DNA of 8,187 nucleotides, taken from the NCBI GenBank assembly GCA_023409795.1, contig JAEYQX010000237.1:1-8187 (forward strand), in the 5' to 3' direction. The DNA comes from Pseudomonadota bacterium (GTDB taxonomy: Bacteria > Pseudomonadota > Alphaproteobacteria > Caulobacterales > Caulobacteraceae). Shown here in pieces: positions 1-7,154 of the stretch. The position numbers and the translations under genes are program-made. Every line of letters begins with the position of its first letter. The first letter of the stretch is position 1. The notes beneath the pieces were generated by a model. That model made no database searches. It was given only the letters and a program-made list of their open reading frames with translations, and was not told the DNA's origin.

Positions 1-126
1 GCCACGCCCTATGTCTCGTGGGCCGCGCCCCAGTTCATGGGCAATTTCGGCGGCAACTACGACCACCTGGCCCGGGTCTGGGAGTGGTTCGTCGTCGGCG
101 GCGAAGAGGGAGACAGCAGCGAATGA
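1..126 (+). CDS. addB: AddB, C-terminal end only (double-strand break repair helicase-nuclease subunit)
   Basis: Frame 1 is open from the window edge to a TGA at 124-126, giving the last 41 residues of a protein that starts outside the window. The tail carries YDHLARVWEW followed by a short acidic end (GGEEGDSSE). A YxHLARVxEW-like tail is, from memory, typical of alphaproteobacterial AddB. The identification is strongly supported by the next gene: the TGA overlaps the addA ATG as ATGA, the usual arrangement for addB-addA. AddB partners AddA in resecting double-strand breaks. The nuclease and inactive helicase domains of AddB lie upstream and cannot be judged here. The call rests on a short tail plus context. 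Confidence 0.82.
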   Translation, partial: ATPYVSWAAPQFMGNFGGNYDHLARVWEWFVVGGEEGDSSE

Positions 127-3100
127 CCGTCATGGACCCCCAGATCCGCGCCGCCGATCCCGGCCTGTCCGTCTTCGTCACCGCCAATGCCGGCTCGGGC
201 AAGACCACCACCCTGGTCAACCGCGTGGCCCGTCTGCTGCTGGGCGGGGCCAGCGCCTCGTCCATCCTGTGCGTCACCTATACCAAGGCCGCTGCCGCCG
301 AGATGCAGGCGCGCCTGTTCGACACGCTGGGCAGTTGGGCGGTCATGGACGATGCCGAGCTGTCCGGGGCCCTGGCCCGGCTGGACAACAGCCCCCCTGC
401 GGCCCTGGACCCTGCGCGCCTGTCCGAGGCCCGTCGCCTGTTCGCCCGCGCCCTGGAGACCCCCGGCGGGCTGAAGATCCAGACCATCCACGCCTTCTGC
501 GAAAAGCTGCTGCGTCGCTTCCCGATCGAGGCGGGCGTCTCGCCCCGCTTTACCGTGCTGGAGGACGAGGCGGCGGTGGCCCTGTCGACCGAGGCCCGCG
601 AGGAACTGGCGCGCCAGGCCCTGGGCGACCCCGACGGCCCGATCGGGGCGGCCTATGCCCACTTCGCCGTCGAGCTGGACTGGACCCGGTTCGAGGCCCT
701 GCTGTCGATGATCGAGGCCCGGCGCGCGGACCTGAGCGACTATGTGGCCCGCGTGGCCAGTGGTGATGCGCCCGGTCCCCATCTGCTGACCGGGGCCGAC
801 CCCGAACTGGGCGTGGACGAGATTGCCGCCGACTTCATGCGCTGGATCGACCGGGACGAGGCGCGCCGCATCGCCGACCTGATGGCCACCGGTGCCAAGG
901 CCGATCGTGACCGCGCCAGCGAGCTGCTGTTCGCCCTTGACCACGAATGGACCTTCCACGGCCTGGGCCCTGTGTTCCTGACCGGCAAGGGCGACCCGCG
1001 CAAGTCGATGGCCACAAAGCAGGCTCCACCCGATGCCGGCGGCTGGCTGTCCGACCTGCAGGACAAGTATGTCGCCACCCGCGACGTGATCCGCGCCGCC
1101 AAGGTGGCGGACGACACGGTCAGGCTGCTGACCCTGGCCGTCACCCATGCCGCCCTCTACGAACAGGCCAAGCAGGAGCGCGGGGCGCTGGACTTCTCGG
1201 ACCTGGTGGCCCGGACGGTCGAGCTGCTGACCCAGCGTTCGACGGCGGCCTGGGTGCTCTACAAGCTAGATGGCGGCATCGACCACGTCCTGATCGACGA
1301 GGCCCAGGACACGGCCCCCGAGCAATGGGCCATCATGCGCGCCCTGACCGGCGAGTTCTTCACCGCCGAAGGGGCCGAGCGCACCGTCTTTGCCGTCGGC
1401 GACGAGAAGCAGTCGATCTATTCCTTCCAGGGGGCCCGGCCGGAGCGCCTGCGCCAGGAAGGCCGCGTCTATGACCAGTTGATCAATGGAGCCGGCGCCC
1501 GCTTCGAGGGGGTGCCGCTGCTGACCTCCTATCGCTCGACCGAGGACGTCCTGAACTTCGTCGACCAGGTCTTTGCCGCCCCTGACCGCACCCGCGCCCT
1601 GGTCGGGGAAGAGGGAGCCATCCCCCAGCACATCGCTGCGCGCACCGGCCATCGGGGCTCGGTCGACCTGTGGCCCCTCTATATCGACGAGGCCGCGCCG
1701 GAACGCGATGCCTGGGACGATCCCGTCGATGCCGAAAGCCTGGCCAGCGCCCGCAAGCGCCTGGCCCAGGCCCTGGCCCTGGAAATCCGGCGGCAGGTCG
1801 AGGCCGGCACGGTCGTCCACGACAAGAAGGGGCACAAGCGCGCCTGCACCTATGGCGACTTCATCGTCCTGGTGCGCCGTCGCGACGCGACCTTCGAGGA
1901 AATCATCCGGGCCCTGAAGGGGGCCGGCGTGCCGGTGGCCGGGGCCGACCGGCTGAAGCTGTCCAGCCACATCATCTTTGACGACCTGAAGGCCCTGGCC
2001 CGGTTTGCCCTCTTCCCCGGCGATGACCTGTCCCTGGCCGAGGTGCTGCGCAGCCCCTTCTGCGATGTCGACGAGGACAGCCTGTTCGATCTGGCCGGGA
2101 AGGAAAAGCGCAAGGGCCTGTGGCAAGAGCTGAAGGCCCGGGCGGGCGAGCGCCCAGAGTGGAGCCAGGCCCTGGCCCTGCTGGACGAGGCGCGGCGCCT
2201 GCGCGAACGCGATCCCTTTACCTTCTTTGCCAGCCTGCTGAACCGGGTGGACGAGACAGGGCGGTCCGGCCGCGCGCGCATCCTGGCCCGCCTGGGAGCC
2301 GAGGCCCAGGAGGCCATCGACGAGAGCCTGAACCAGGTCCTGGCCGCTGAACGGCGCGGCGGCACGGACCTGGAAACCTGCCTGGCCCTGCTCGAGGCCG
2401 CCGATGTGGAGGTGAAGCGCGAGTTGGAAGGGCCGCGCGGCGAGGTCCGCGTCATGACCGTCCACGGAGCCAAGGGGCTGGAGGCCCCCATCGTCATCCT
2501 TCCCGACACCACGATGAAGGCCAAGGCCCAGGGGCCGACCCTGATGCCCGTGGCCCTGAGCCAGGGCGGCGAGGCCTGGCTGATGTGCCCCGGCTCCAAG
2601 GCCGAGGACTGCGGGGCATCGCAAGAGGCGCGCGACGCCCGCGAACAGCGCGTGTCCGACGAATCCCTGCGCCTGCTCTATGTGGCCCTGACGCGGGCGC
2701 GCGACCGGATCATCGTCATGGGCCGCGGCTCCAGGAAGGCTCCCGAGGCAGGCGACTGGTGGTCCGTCATCGAAGAGACCTTTGACCGGCTGGGCGACCA
2801 GGTGCGCACCCTGGACAATGGCGTGCGTCGCTTTGGTGCCGAGCCCGAGACCATGGCGGCGAGCACGGCGACGACGCCCGAGCGCCCGGTCCTGCCCGGC
2901 TGGGCCAGGATGCGGCCCGAAGTCGACCAGGCGGCCCGCTTTGTCTCGCCTTCCCAGATGCAGGAGATGAAGCGCATCCCGGCTCCCTCGCCCCTGGCGC
3001 GCGGCGAAGGCCCCGGGGCCGGGCTTGGCCGCTTCCGGCGCGGCGACCTGATCCACCGCCTGTTGGAGCGGCTGCCGGAACTGCCCGTCGCGGAACGGGC

Positions 3101-3539
3101 CGATGCGGCGCTGAGAATGCTGGTGCGCGAACGCGACCTGAGCCTCGAGCAGCGCGACGAAATCATCGCGGCGGCCTTTGGCGTGCTGGAGGACGAGCGC
3201 TTTGCCCCGGTCTTTGGCCCCGGCAGCCGGGCCGAGGTGGCCGTGACCGGCACGGCCCCGGAACTGCCCGCAGGCGTCAATATCTCGGGGCGGATCGACC
3301 GCCTGGTGGTGACCCCCGAGCAGGTGCTGGTCGTGGACTTCAAGTCCAATCGTCCGGCCCCGGACGATGTCGAGCGCGCCGACCCGGCCTATATCCTGCA
3401 GATGGCCATCTATGTCGCCGTGCTGCGGCAGCTTTATCCGGGCCGCCGGGTCGAGGGGGCCCTGGTCTGGACCGATGGGCCCAGGCTGATGGCGGTCCCC
3501 CGTGCATTGATGGACGCCGCCCTGGCAGATGCGCGTTGA
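123..3539 (+). CDS. addA: AddA, UvrD/Rep-type helicase with C-terminal RecB-like nuclease
   Basis: 1138 residues, within the usual size for alphaproteobacterial AddA. It is the motor and nuclease subunit of AddAB, which unwinds and resects DNA ends for RecA loading. All SF1A helicase motifs are visible: Walker A AGSGKT at 23-28, VTYTKAAAAEM at 51-61, TIHAFCEKLLRRFP from 121, Walker B DEAQDT at 392-397, GDEKQSIYSFQGA from 426, SYRS at 469-472, VHGAKGLE at 780-787 and LLYVALTRARDR from 851. A proline/glycine-rich linker near 965-972 leads to the RecB-type nuclease: H978 in GDLIHRLLE, E1038, D1059 in GRIDR, D1072 and K1074 in VVDFKSN, then Q1093 and Y1097 in YILQMAIY. Both activities therefore look intact. 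I chose the ATG at 123 because it forms an ATGA overlap with the addB stop, implying translational coupling. A weak AAGAGGGA lies 11 bases upstream of it. An in-frame ATG at 132 (residue 4) is a less likely alternative. A candidate start near position 18 would extend through addB and is rejected. Confidence 0.97.
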   Translation: MTVMDPQIRAADPGLSVFVTANAGSGKTTTLVNRVARLLLGGASASSILCVTYTKAAAAEMQARLFDTLGSWAVMDDAELSGALARLDNSPPAALDPARLSEARRLFARALETPGGLKIQTIHAFCEKLLRRFPIEAGVSPRFTVLEDEAAVALSTEAREELARQALGDPDGPIGAAYAHFAVELDWTRFEALLSMIEARRADLSDYVARVASGDAPGPHLLTGADPELGVDEIAADFMRWIDRDEARRIADLMATGAKADRDRASELLFALDHEWTFHGLGPVFLTGKGDPRKSMATKQAPPDAGGWLSDLQDKYVATRDVIRAAKVADDTVRLLTLAVTHAALYEQAKQERGALDFSDLVARTVELLTQRSTAAWVLYKLDGGIDHVLIDEAQDTAPEQWAIMRALTGEFFTAEGAERTVFAVGDEKQSIYSFQGARPERLRQEGRVYDQLINGAGARFEGVPLLTSYRSTEDVLNFVDQVFAAPDRTRALVGEEGAIPQHIAARTGHRGSVDLWPLYIDEAAPERDAWDDPVDAESLASARKRLAQALALEIRRQVEAGTVVHDKKGHKRACTYGDFIVLVRRRDATFEEIIRALKGAGVPVAGADRLKLSSHIIFDDLKALARFALFPGDDLSLAEVLRSPFCDVDEDSLFDLAGKEKRKGLWQELKARAGERPEWSQALALLDEARRLRERDPFTFFASLLNRVDETGRSGRARILARLGAEAQEAIDESLNQVLAAERRGGTDLETCLALLEAADVEVKRELEGPRGEVRVMTVHGAKGLEAPIVILPDTTMKAKAQGPTLMPVALSQGGEAWLMCPGSKAEDCGASQEARDAREQRVSDESLRLLYVALTRARDRIIVMGRGSRKAPEAGDWWSVIEETFDRLGDQVRTLDNGVRRFGAEPETMAASTATTPERPVLPGWARMRPEVDQAARFVSPSQMQEMKRIPAPSPLARGEGPGAGLGRFRRGDLIHRLLERLPELPVAERADAALRMLVRERDLSLEQRDEIIAAAFGVLEDERFAPVFGPGSRAEVAVTGTAPELPAGVNISGRIDRLVVTPEQVLVVDFKSNRPAPDDVERADPAYILQMAIYVAVLRQLYPGRRVEGALVWTDGPRLMAVPRALMDAALADAR

Positions 3540-3591
3540 TTTCGCGCGCGCTTGCCCCCACATCTGATCCGACCGCCCCCGCCGCAGCCCA

Positions 3592-3648
3592 GGCTCGGCC
3601 GGTGCAGACAAACCCGCGCTTCTGCAGCAAGGCCCCGCACGCCGAGCC
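3592..3648 (+). repeat. Long inverted repeat upstream of trxA (possible structured leader RNA)
   Basis: GGCTCGGC at 3592-3599 is exactly complementary to GCCGAGCC at 3641-3648. The stem can continue with GTGC (3602-3605) against GCAC (3637-3640), leaving a two-base bulge. A competing inner stem, TGCAGA (3603-3608) with TCTGCA (3621-3626), uses some of the same bases, so two alternative folds are possible. It lies about 75 bases before the trxA start. No T-run follows, so it is not a standard intrinsic terminator of addA. It may be part of the trxA 5' untranslated region or a factor-dependent end for addAB. The complementarity is read directly; the role is inference. Confidence 0.45.
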
Positions 3649-3660
3649 GTAGAGTGCCAA

Positions 3661-3696
3661 TGCCCTGCCGGGGCAGCCTGGTCGCGAGGACCAGGC
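3661..3696 (+). promoter_or_regulatory. Two adjacent hairpins just upstream of trxA
   Basis: TGCCC (3661-3665) pairs with GGGCA (3671-3675) around a five-base loop. Immediately after it, GCCTGGTC (3676-3683) pairs perfectly with GACCAGGC (3689-3696) around the loop GCGAG. The second stem is eight pairs, mostly G-C, and ends 28 bases before the trxA ATG, so it leaves the ribosome binding site free. No T-run follows, which argues against an intrinsic terminator. It could stabilise the trxA message or act as an operator. No clear -35/-10 pair was recognised in 3540-3724, so the promoter position is unknown. Confidence 0.45.
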
Positions 3697-3713
3697 GGTT
3701 TCGGCTCATGAAC

Positions 3714-3717
3714 GGAG
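3714..3717 (+). promoter_or_regulatory. Ribosome binding site of trxA
   Basis: GGAG lies seven bases before the ATG at 3725, in the context AACGGAGAACATAG. It is well placed and fixes the trxA start. Unlike most genes in this window, trxA does not depend on an overlap with an upstream gene for its translation start. Confidence 0.75.
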
Positions 3718-3724
3718 AACATAG

Positions 3725-4057
3725 ATGGCGACAGTCAAGGTCACCGACGACAGCTTTGAAGCCGACGTCCTCAAATCCTCGACCCCGGTCCTGGTGGACT
3801 TCTGGGCCGAATGGTGCGGCCCGTGCAAGCAGATCGGCCCGGCGCTGGAGCAGATCTCGGACGAGCTGGGTGGCAAGGTCACCATCGCCAAGGTCAACAT
3901 CGACGACAGTCCGATGACCCCGTCCAAGATGGGCGTGAAGGGTATCCCGACCCTGATGCTGTTCAAGGACGGCCAGATGACCTCGATGAAGGTCGGTGCC
4001 ATGCCCAAGGGCAAGATCGTCGAGTGGCTGGCCGAGGCCGGCGTGTCGGCCGACTAG
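3725..4057 (+). CDS. trxA: Thioredoxin 1
   Basis: 110 residues, the standard single-domain thioredoxin length, with no signal peptide, so cytoplasmic. It reduces protein disulfides using electrons from thioredoxin reductase and serves enzymes such as ribonucleotide reductase and methionine sulfoxide reductase. The active site WCGPCK is at 30-35 (catalytic C31 and C34). It is preceded by VDFWAE with the buried D25 that tunes the thiol pKa. The cis-proline is P75 in GIPTL, and the conserved K56 lies in the AKVNID strand. No extra cysteines are present. The ATG at 3725 has GGAG seven bases upstream. The gene is separated from addA by 185 bases of hairpin-rich sequence and followed by a strong terminator, so it is probably mainly a monocistronic unit, although read-through from addA is possible. 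The adjacent folC gene converges on it. Confidence 0.98.
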   Translation: MATVKVTDDSFEADVLKSSTPVLVDFWAEWCGPCKQIGPALEQISDELGGKVTIAKVNIDDSPMTPSKMGVKGIPTLMLFKDGQMTSMKVGAMPKGKIVEWLAEAGVSAD

Positions 4058-4083
4058 GATCTGGCCACATCGAACCAGGCGAC

Positions 4084-4113
4084 AGGGCGGTTCCGGACGG
4101 GGCCGCCCTTTTT
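4084..4113 (+). terminator. Intrinsic terminator after trxA
   Basis: AGGGCGGTTCC (4084-4094) pairs with GGGGCCGCCCT (4099-4109) around the loop GGAC, an 11-pair stem with two G-T wobbles. A run of five T follows (4109-4113). It begins 26 bases after the trxA stop. On the minus strand the hairpin would not be followed by T residues, so it should mainly stop plus-strand transcription and protect folC, whose stop is only 15 bases away, from convergent read-through. Confidence 0.85.
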
Positions 4114-4127
4114 GCTGGGCGAAAGGC

Positions 4128-5402
4128 TCAGACCGGCCAGGTTTCCGCGCTGGCCCCGAGGACCTCGCCCGCCAGATAGAGCGAGCCGCAGATGACGATG
4201 CGTCCGGCCCCGAGGGCCAGGGCGCGGTCCATGGCCTCATCAACCGACCCGGCGGCCAGGGCTCCAAAGCCGCGCCCCTGGGCGACGGCGGCCAGGGCCT
4301 CAGGGTCGACGGCGGAGCCGTCAAAGCCGACTGTAAGGACACGCAGATCCTGGCCCTTGAGCGCCTCGAAGAAGCCACCCGCGTCCTTGTTGGCCAGCAT
4401 CCCGCAGATCAGGGCGGTGGGGCGCGGGGCCCGGGCCTGGCGCTCGGCCAGGGTGCGCGCCAGGGCTCGCCCGGCGTGGGGATTGTGCCCGCCATCCAGC
4501 CACAGCTCGGCATCATGGGCGCGGGCCTTGTCGGCATAGGGGCCAGCGGTCAGCCGCTGCATCCGGGCCGGCCAGCGCACCGCCTTCAGGCCCTCGGCAA
4601 TGGCGGCCTCGGGCAGGTCCAGCTCCAGGGCCGCGGCGATGGCCAGTCCGGCATTGTCGAACTGGTGCGCCCCGCTGAGCGCGGGGGCAGGCAGGTCCAG
4701 CAACCGCTCGGTGTCCTGCCAGGCCAGGCCGCCGCGTTCGGCCCAGGCATCGAAGTCCACCCCCATGGCCGACAGGGGCGAGCCGACCTCGCGGGCACGC
4801 TGCTCGATCACGGCCATGACGGCCTCGGACTGGCGGCCGATCAGGGCCCGGGCCCCGGCCTTGATGATCCCGGCCTTCTCGCCGGCAATCCCCTCGATCC
4901 GGGTGCCCAGGAACTCGGCATGGTCCAGGTCGACGGGCGTGATCAGGCTCAGCAGCGGTCGCTCGATGACATTGGTGGCATCCAGCGAGCCACCCAGGCC
5001 CACCTCGATGATGGCCAGGTCGGCGGGCACCTCGCTCATGGCGACAAAGCCGGCCGCCGTCGTGTTCTCGAAGACCGTGGCCTGGACCGGCACCGCCTCG
5101 ATCCGGTCCAGTATGGCGTTCAGACGCTCGTCGCTGATCAGTTGCCCCGCCAGGCGGATCCGCTCGTTGAAGCGCACCAGGTGGGGCGAGGTATAGACAT
5201 GGACCCTCAACCCTGCGGCCTCGGCAATGGCGCGCAGCAGGGCCACGGTCGAGCCCTTGCCATTGGTCCCGGCGACGTGGACCACCGGGGGCAGGCGATC
5301 CTGGGGATTGCCCAGCGCCGCGCACAGGGCCCGCATCCGATCCAGGGACAGATCGATCTTCTGCGGATGGCGGGCCAGGAGGCGCTGGGAAATCGGGTCC
5401 AT
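4128..5402 (-). CDS. folC: Bifunctional dihydrofolate synthase / folylpolyglutamate synthase
   Basis: 424 residues, normal for FolC. This Mur-ligase-family enzyme joins L-glutamate to dihydropteroate and then adds further glutamates to reduced folates, using ATP in the cytosol. The N-terminal ATPase domain shows the P-loop GTNGKGST (45-52), TSPHLVRFNERI from 71, FENTTAAGF from 111, EVGLGGSLDATN (133-144) and GIAGEKAGIIK (171-181). K176 of EKAGI is the lysine position reported to be modified in homologues. The domain boundary carries GAHQFDNAGLA (from 244) and WPARMQRL (277-284). The C-terminal domain has LDGGHNP (302-308), the alphaproteobacterial form of DGAHNP. S139 stands where many family members have arginine (GLGGR). 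The ATG at 5402 is preceded by AAGGG, which shares bases with the accD stop codon. Eight bases separate it from accD, so it is the last gene of the minus-strand operon. A long open frame on the opposite strand is a GC artefact. Confidence 0.96.
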   Translation of the reverse strand: MDPISQRLLARHPQKIDLSLDRMRALCAALGNPQDRLPPVVHVAGTNGKGSTVALLRAIAEAAGLRVHVYTSPHLVRFNERIRLAGQLISDERLNAILDRIEAVPVQATVFENTTAAGFVAMSEVPADLAIIEVGLGGSLDATNVIERPLLSLITPVDLDHAEFLGTRIEGIAGEKAGIIKAGARALIGRQSEAVMAVIEQRAREVGSPLSAMGVDFDAWAERGGLAWQDTERLLDLPAPALSGAHQFDNAGLAIAAALELDLPEAAIAEGLKAVRWPARMQRLTAGPYADKARAHDAELWLDGGHNPHAGRALARTLAERQARAPRPTALICGMLANKDAGGFFEALKGQDLRVLTVGFDGSAVDPEALAAVAQGRGFGALAAGSVDEAMDRALALGAGRIVICGSLYLAGEVLGASAETWPV

Positions 5403-5407
5403 GACGA

Positions 5408-5412
5408 CCCTT
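5408..5412 (-). promoter_or_regulatory. Ribosome binding site of folC, overlapping the accD stop codon
   Basis: On the minus strand the accD end and folC start read TAAGGGTCGTCATG. AAGGG sits five bases before the folC ATG, and its first two A residues belong to the accD TAA. Ribosomes ending accD are thus placed to restart on folC, which supports co-expression and the choice of the ATG at 5402. Confidence 0.65.
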
Positions 5413-6301
5413 AAGCCGCCTTGCGCTGGCCGCCCATCAGCATGGACAGGATCTGGCCCAGGACGGTGGGCAGGTCCGCACGGGACACGACCTTGTCGAC
5501 CATGCCCTTGTCCTTGAGATACTCGGCGCGCTGGAAGCCCGGCGGCAGCTTCTCACGGATGGTGGTCTCGATGACGCGCGGGCCGGCAAAGCCGATCAGG
5601 GCACCGGGCTCGGCCAGGTGCACATCGCCCAGCATAGCATAGGAGGCGGTCACGCCCCCCGTAGTCGGGTCGGTCAGGACCACGACATAGGGCAGTTGCG
5701 CGGCCTTCAGCTCCTGGATCGCCAGGGTGGTGCGGGCCATCTGCATCAGGCTGAGCGCGCCTTCCTGCATGCGGGCCCCACCGGCAGCGGTGAAGCAGAC
5801 GAAGGGCACGCCGCGCCGGATGGCTTCGCGTGCGGCGGCGATGAAGGCCTCACCGGCCGCCATGCCCAGGGAGCCACCCATGAAGGTAAAGTCCTGGACA
5901 ATGACCACCGCCGGGGTGCCGCTGATCTGGCCAAAGCCGATGGCCATGGTGTCCTTGCGGCCCGCCGCCTTGCGCGCAGCGTTCAGGCGCTCGCGATAGG
6001 GCTTGCCGTCCGAGAACTTCAGCGGGTCCTCGGGCACGTCCGGCGTGTCGATCGACTGGTATTCGCCGTTGTCGAAGGTGGCCTTCAGGCGCGTCGGGGC
6101 ATTGATCCGCATATGACGGCCCGACGGCGTGACCCACAGGGCCGCCTCCAGGTCCGAACGGAACAGCATCTCGCCCGTATCGGGATCCTTGACCCACAGA
6201 TTGTCAGGCGTATCGCGCCGGCTGACGATCTTGCGCACGCCCGGTGCAAAGCGGGAAAGCCAGCCGCCGCGCGGCTTGTTGTCAGGATGTTTCTCGACCA
6301 T
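5411..6301 (-). CDS. accD: Acetyl-CoA carboxylase carboxyltransferase subunit beta, zinc-ribbon cysteines absent
   Basis: 296 residues, a usual length. With AccA it forms the carboxyltransferase that moves CO2 from biotin on AccB to acetyl-CoA, producing malonyl-CoA for fatty acid synthesis. The crotonase-like core is intact: FTFMGGSLGMAAGEA (138-152), AAGGARMQEG (172-181), TDPTTGGVTASYAMLGD (210-226) and IGFAGPRVIETT (236-247). The N-terminal zinc ribbon is recognisable by alignment (LWVKDPDTGEM at 35-45, then DLEAALWVTPSGRHMRI at 50-66), but the four E. coli cysteines are replaced by D39, T42, T58 and approximately G61. The only cysteine in the protein, C169, is in the core. Partial loss is, as I recall, common in alphaproteobacteria; here it is complete. 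The ATG at 6301 has AAAGG upstream. A 34-base gap follows trpA, and eight bases precede folC. Confidence 0.97.
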   Translation of the reverse strand: MVEKHPDNKPRGGWLSRFAPGVRKIVSRRDTPDNLWVKDPDTGEMLFRSDLEAALWVTPSGRHMRINAPTRLKATFDNGEYQSIDTPDVPEDPLKFSDGKPYRERLNAARKAAGRKDTMAIGFGQISGTPAVVIVQDFTFMGGSLGMAAGEAFIAAAREAIRRGVPFVCFTAAGGARMQEGALSLMQMARTTLAIQELKAAQLPYVVVLTDPTTGGVTASYAMLGDVHLAEPGALIGFAGPRVIETTIREKLPPGFQRAEYLKDKGMVDKVVSRADLPTVLGQILSMLMGGQRKAA

Positions 6302-6307
6302 GTCTCG

Positions 6308-6312
6308 CCTTT
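6308..6312 (-). promoter_or_regulatory. Ribosome binding site of accD
   Basis: The minus strand reads AAAGGCGAGACATG, with AGG six bases before the accD ATG at 6301. It lies in the 34-base trpA-accD gap and supports this start. No promoter was recognised in the gap, so accD probably depends on transcription from the trp side or from a promoter inside trpA. Confidence 0.6.
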
Positions 6313-6335
6313 AGACGGTTTCCGCCACGGAAGCA

Positions 6336-7154
6336 CTAGGGGCGGGCGGATTTCACCGCATCGGCCAGGGCCTTTACCCGGGCCAGGACGCGCGGAACCG
6401 CCGGTTCACCGGCCTCCAGGGCCGCGGCGACCTCATCGACAAAGACGGAGCCGGCCACCACCGCGTCGGAAACCCGGGCGATCTCGGCGGCCCGCTCGGG
6501 CGTCCTGACGCCAAAGCCGACCGCGACCGGCAGGCCAGCAGCCCTGCGCACCCGCGCGACGGCCGGAGCCACGTCGGCGGCCACGGCTTCCTTGACCCCC
6601 GTCACCCCGGCGACCGAGACATAATAGACAAAGCCCGAGGTGCCCTGGGCAATGACCTGCAGGCGGGCATCGTCCGAGGTGGGCGTTGCCAGCCGGATCA
6701 GCGAGACCTGGGCTGCATCGAGGGCCGCCACCAGGGGACCGGCCTCCTCGGGCGGACAGTCGACGATGATGAGGCCGTCCACACCCGCCGCCGCCGCATC
6801 GCGGGCGAAGGCCTCATAGCCATAGGATTCGACCGGGTTCAGATAGCCCATCAGGATCAGGGGCGTGGTCTGGTCCGACTGGCGGAAGTCGGCCACCAGG
6901 TCGAGCGTGCCGCGCAGGGTCATGCCCGCCTTCAGTCCGCGCAGGGCGGCGCGCTGGATCGGCGGCCCCTCGGCCATGGGATCGGAAAAGGCCAGGCCCA
7001 GTTCGATCAGGTCCGCCCCGGCCGCAGGCAGGCCACGCAGGATGTCCAGGGCTTCATCGCGGCTGGGATCGCCGGTCATGACATAGGGGATGAACCCGGC
7101 CCTGCCCTCGGCCTTAAGCTGGGCAAAGCGGGCGTCGATGCGGGCCGTGGTCAC
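6336..7154 (-). CDS. trpA: Tryptophan synthase alpha chain
   Basis: 272 residues forming a complete TIM-barrel alpha subunit. It cleaves indole-3-glycerol phosphate to indole, which is channelled to TrpB in the alpha2-beta2 complex. The catalytic base is E51 in ELGLAFSDPM (E49 in E. coli). At the position of the second catalytic residue, E. coli D60, the sequence has glutamate E62 (SDPMAEGPP), and A55 replaces the usual proline P53. Other family signatures are YVMTGDP (24-30), GFVYYVS (174-180) followed by GVTG (183-186), and phosphate-binding GFG (213-215) and GS (235-236). The start is GTG at 7154, overlapping the TGA of the upstream small gene as GTGA, which implies translational coupling. 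No nearby ATG fits better, and MTTARIDARFAQLKAEGRAGF aligns with the family N-terminus. It is separated from trpB by the unknown secreted-protein gene, which is unusual. Confidence 0.97.
   Translation of the reverse strand: MTTARIDARFAQLKAEGRAGFIPYVMTGDPSRDEALDILRGLPAAGADLIELGLAFSDPMAEGPPIQRAALRGLKAGMTLRGTLDLVADFRQSDQTTPLILMGYLNPVESYGYEAFARDAAAAGVDGLIIVDCPPEEAGPLVAALDAAQVSLIRLATPTSDDARLQVIAQGTSGFVYYVSVAGVTGVKEAVAADVAPAVARVRRAAGLPVAVGFGVRTPERAAEIARVSDAVVAGSVFVDEVAAALEAGEPAVPRVLARVKALADAVKSARP

Noticed and set aside
57..1148. A 363-codon minus-strand open frame opposite the addB end and the 5' part of addA
   Set aside because: No family motif, Gly/Gln/Arg-rich artefact composition, and complete overlap with the conserved AddA helicase motifs.
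2980..3030. Possible insertion of a short palindromic repeat inside addA (segment encoding PAPSPLARGEGPGAG)
   Set aside because: The segment resembles repeat-derived SPLARGEG peptides, but AddA homologues normally have a variable Pro/Gly/Arg-rich linker just before the GxxxHxLLE nuclease motif, and no second copy occurs in the window.
3540..3600. A TTGCCC element near 3552 as a -35 box for trxA
   Set aside because: No acceptable -10 element follows at the expected spacing for the alphaproteobacterial housekeeping sigma factor.
1266..3722. An 818-codon open frame on the minus strand opposite addA
   Set aside because: It lies wholly antisense to a confidently identified gene, has a composition biased to Gly/Ala/Arg/Gln/His with no recognisable motif, and arises because stop codons are rare in GC-rich DNA.
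3996..5414. A 472-codon open frame on the plus strand opposite folC
   Set aside because: Its low-complexity Gly/Gln/Arg/His translation mirrors the third-position bias of folC. It also runs through the trxA end and the terminator, so it is a shadow frame.
6318..6334. Small hairpin (TTCCG/CGGAA with a three-base loop) between trpA and accD as a terminator or attenuator
   Set aside because: Only five contiguous pairs with no T-run on the minus strand; too weak to call in GC-rich DNA.
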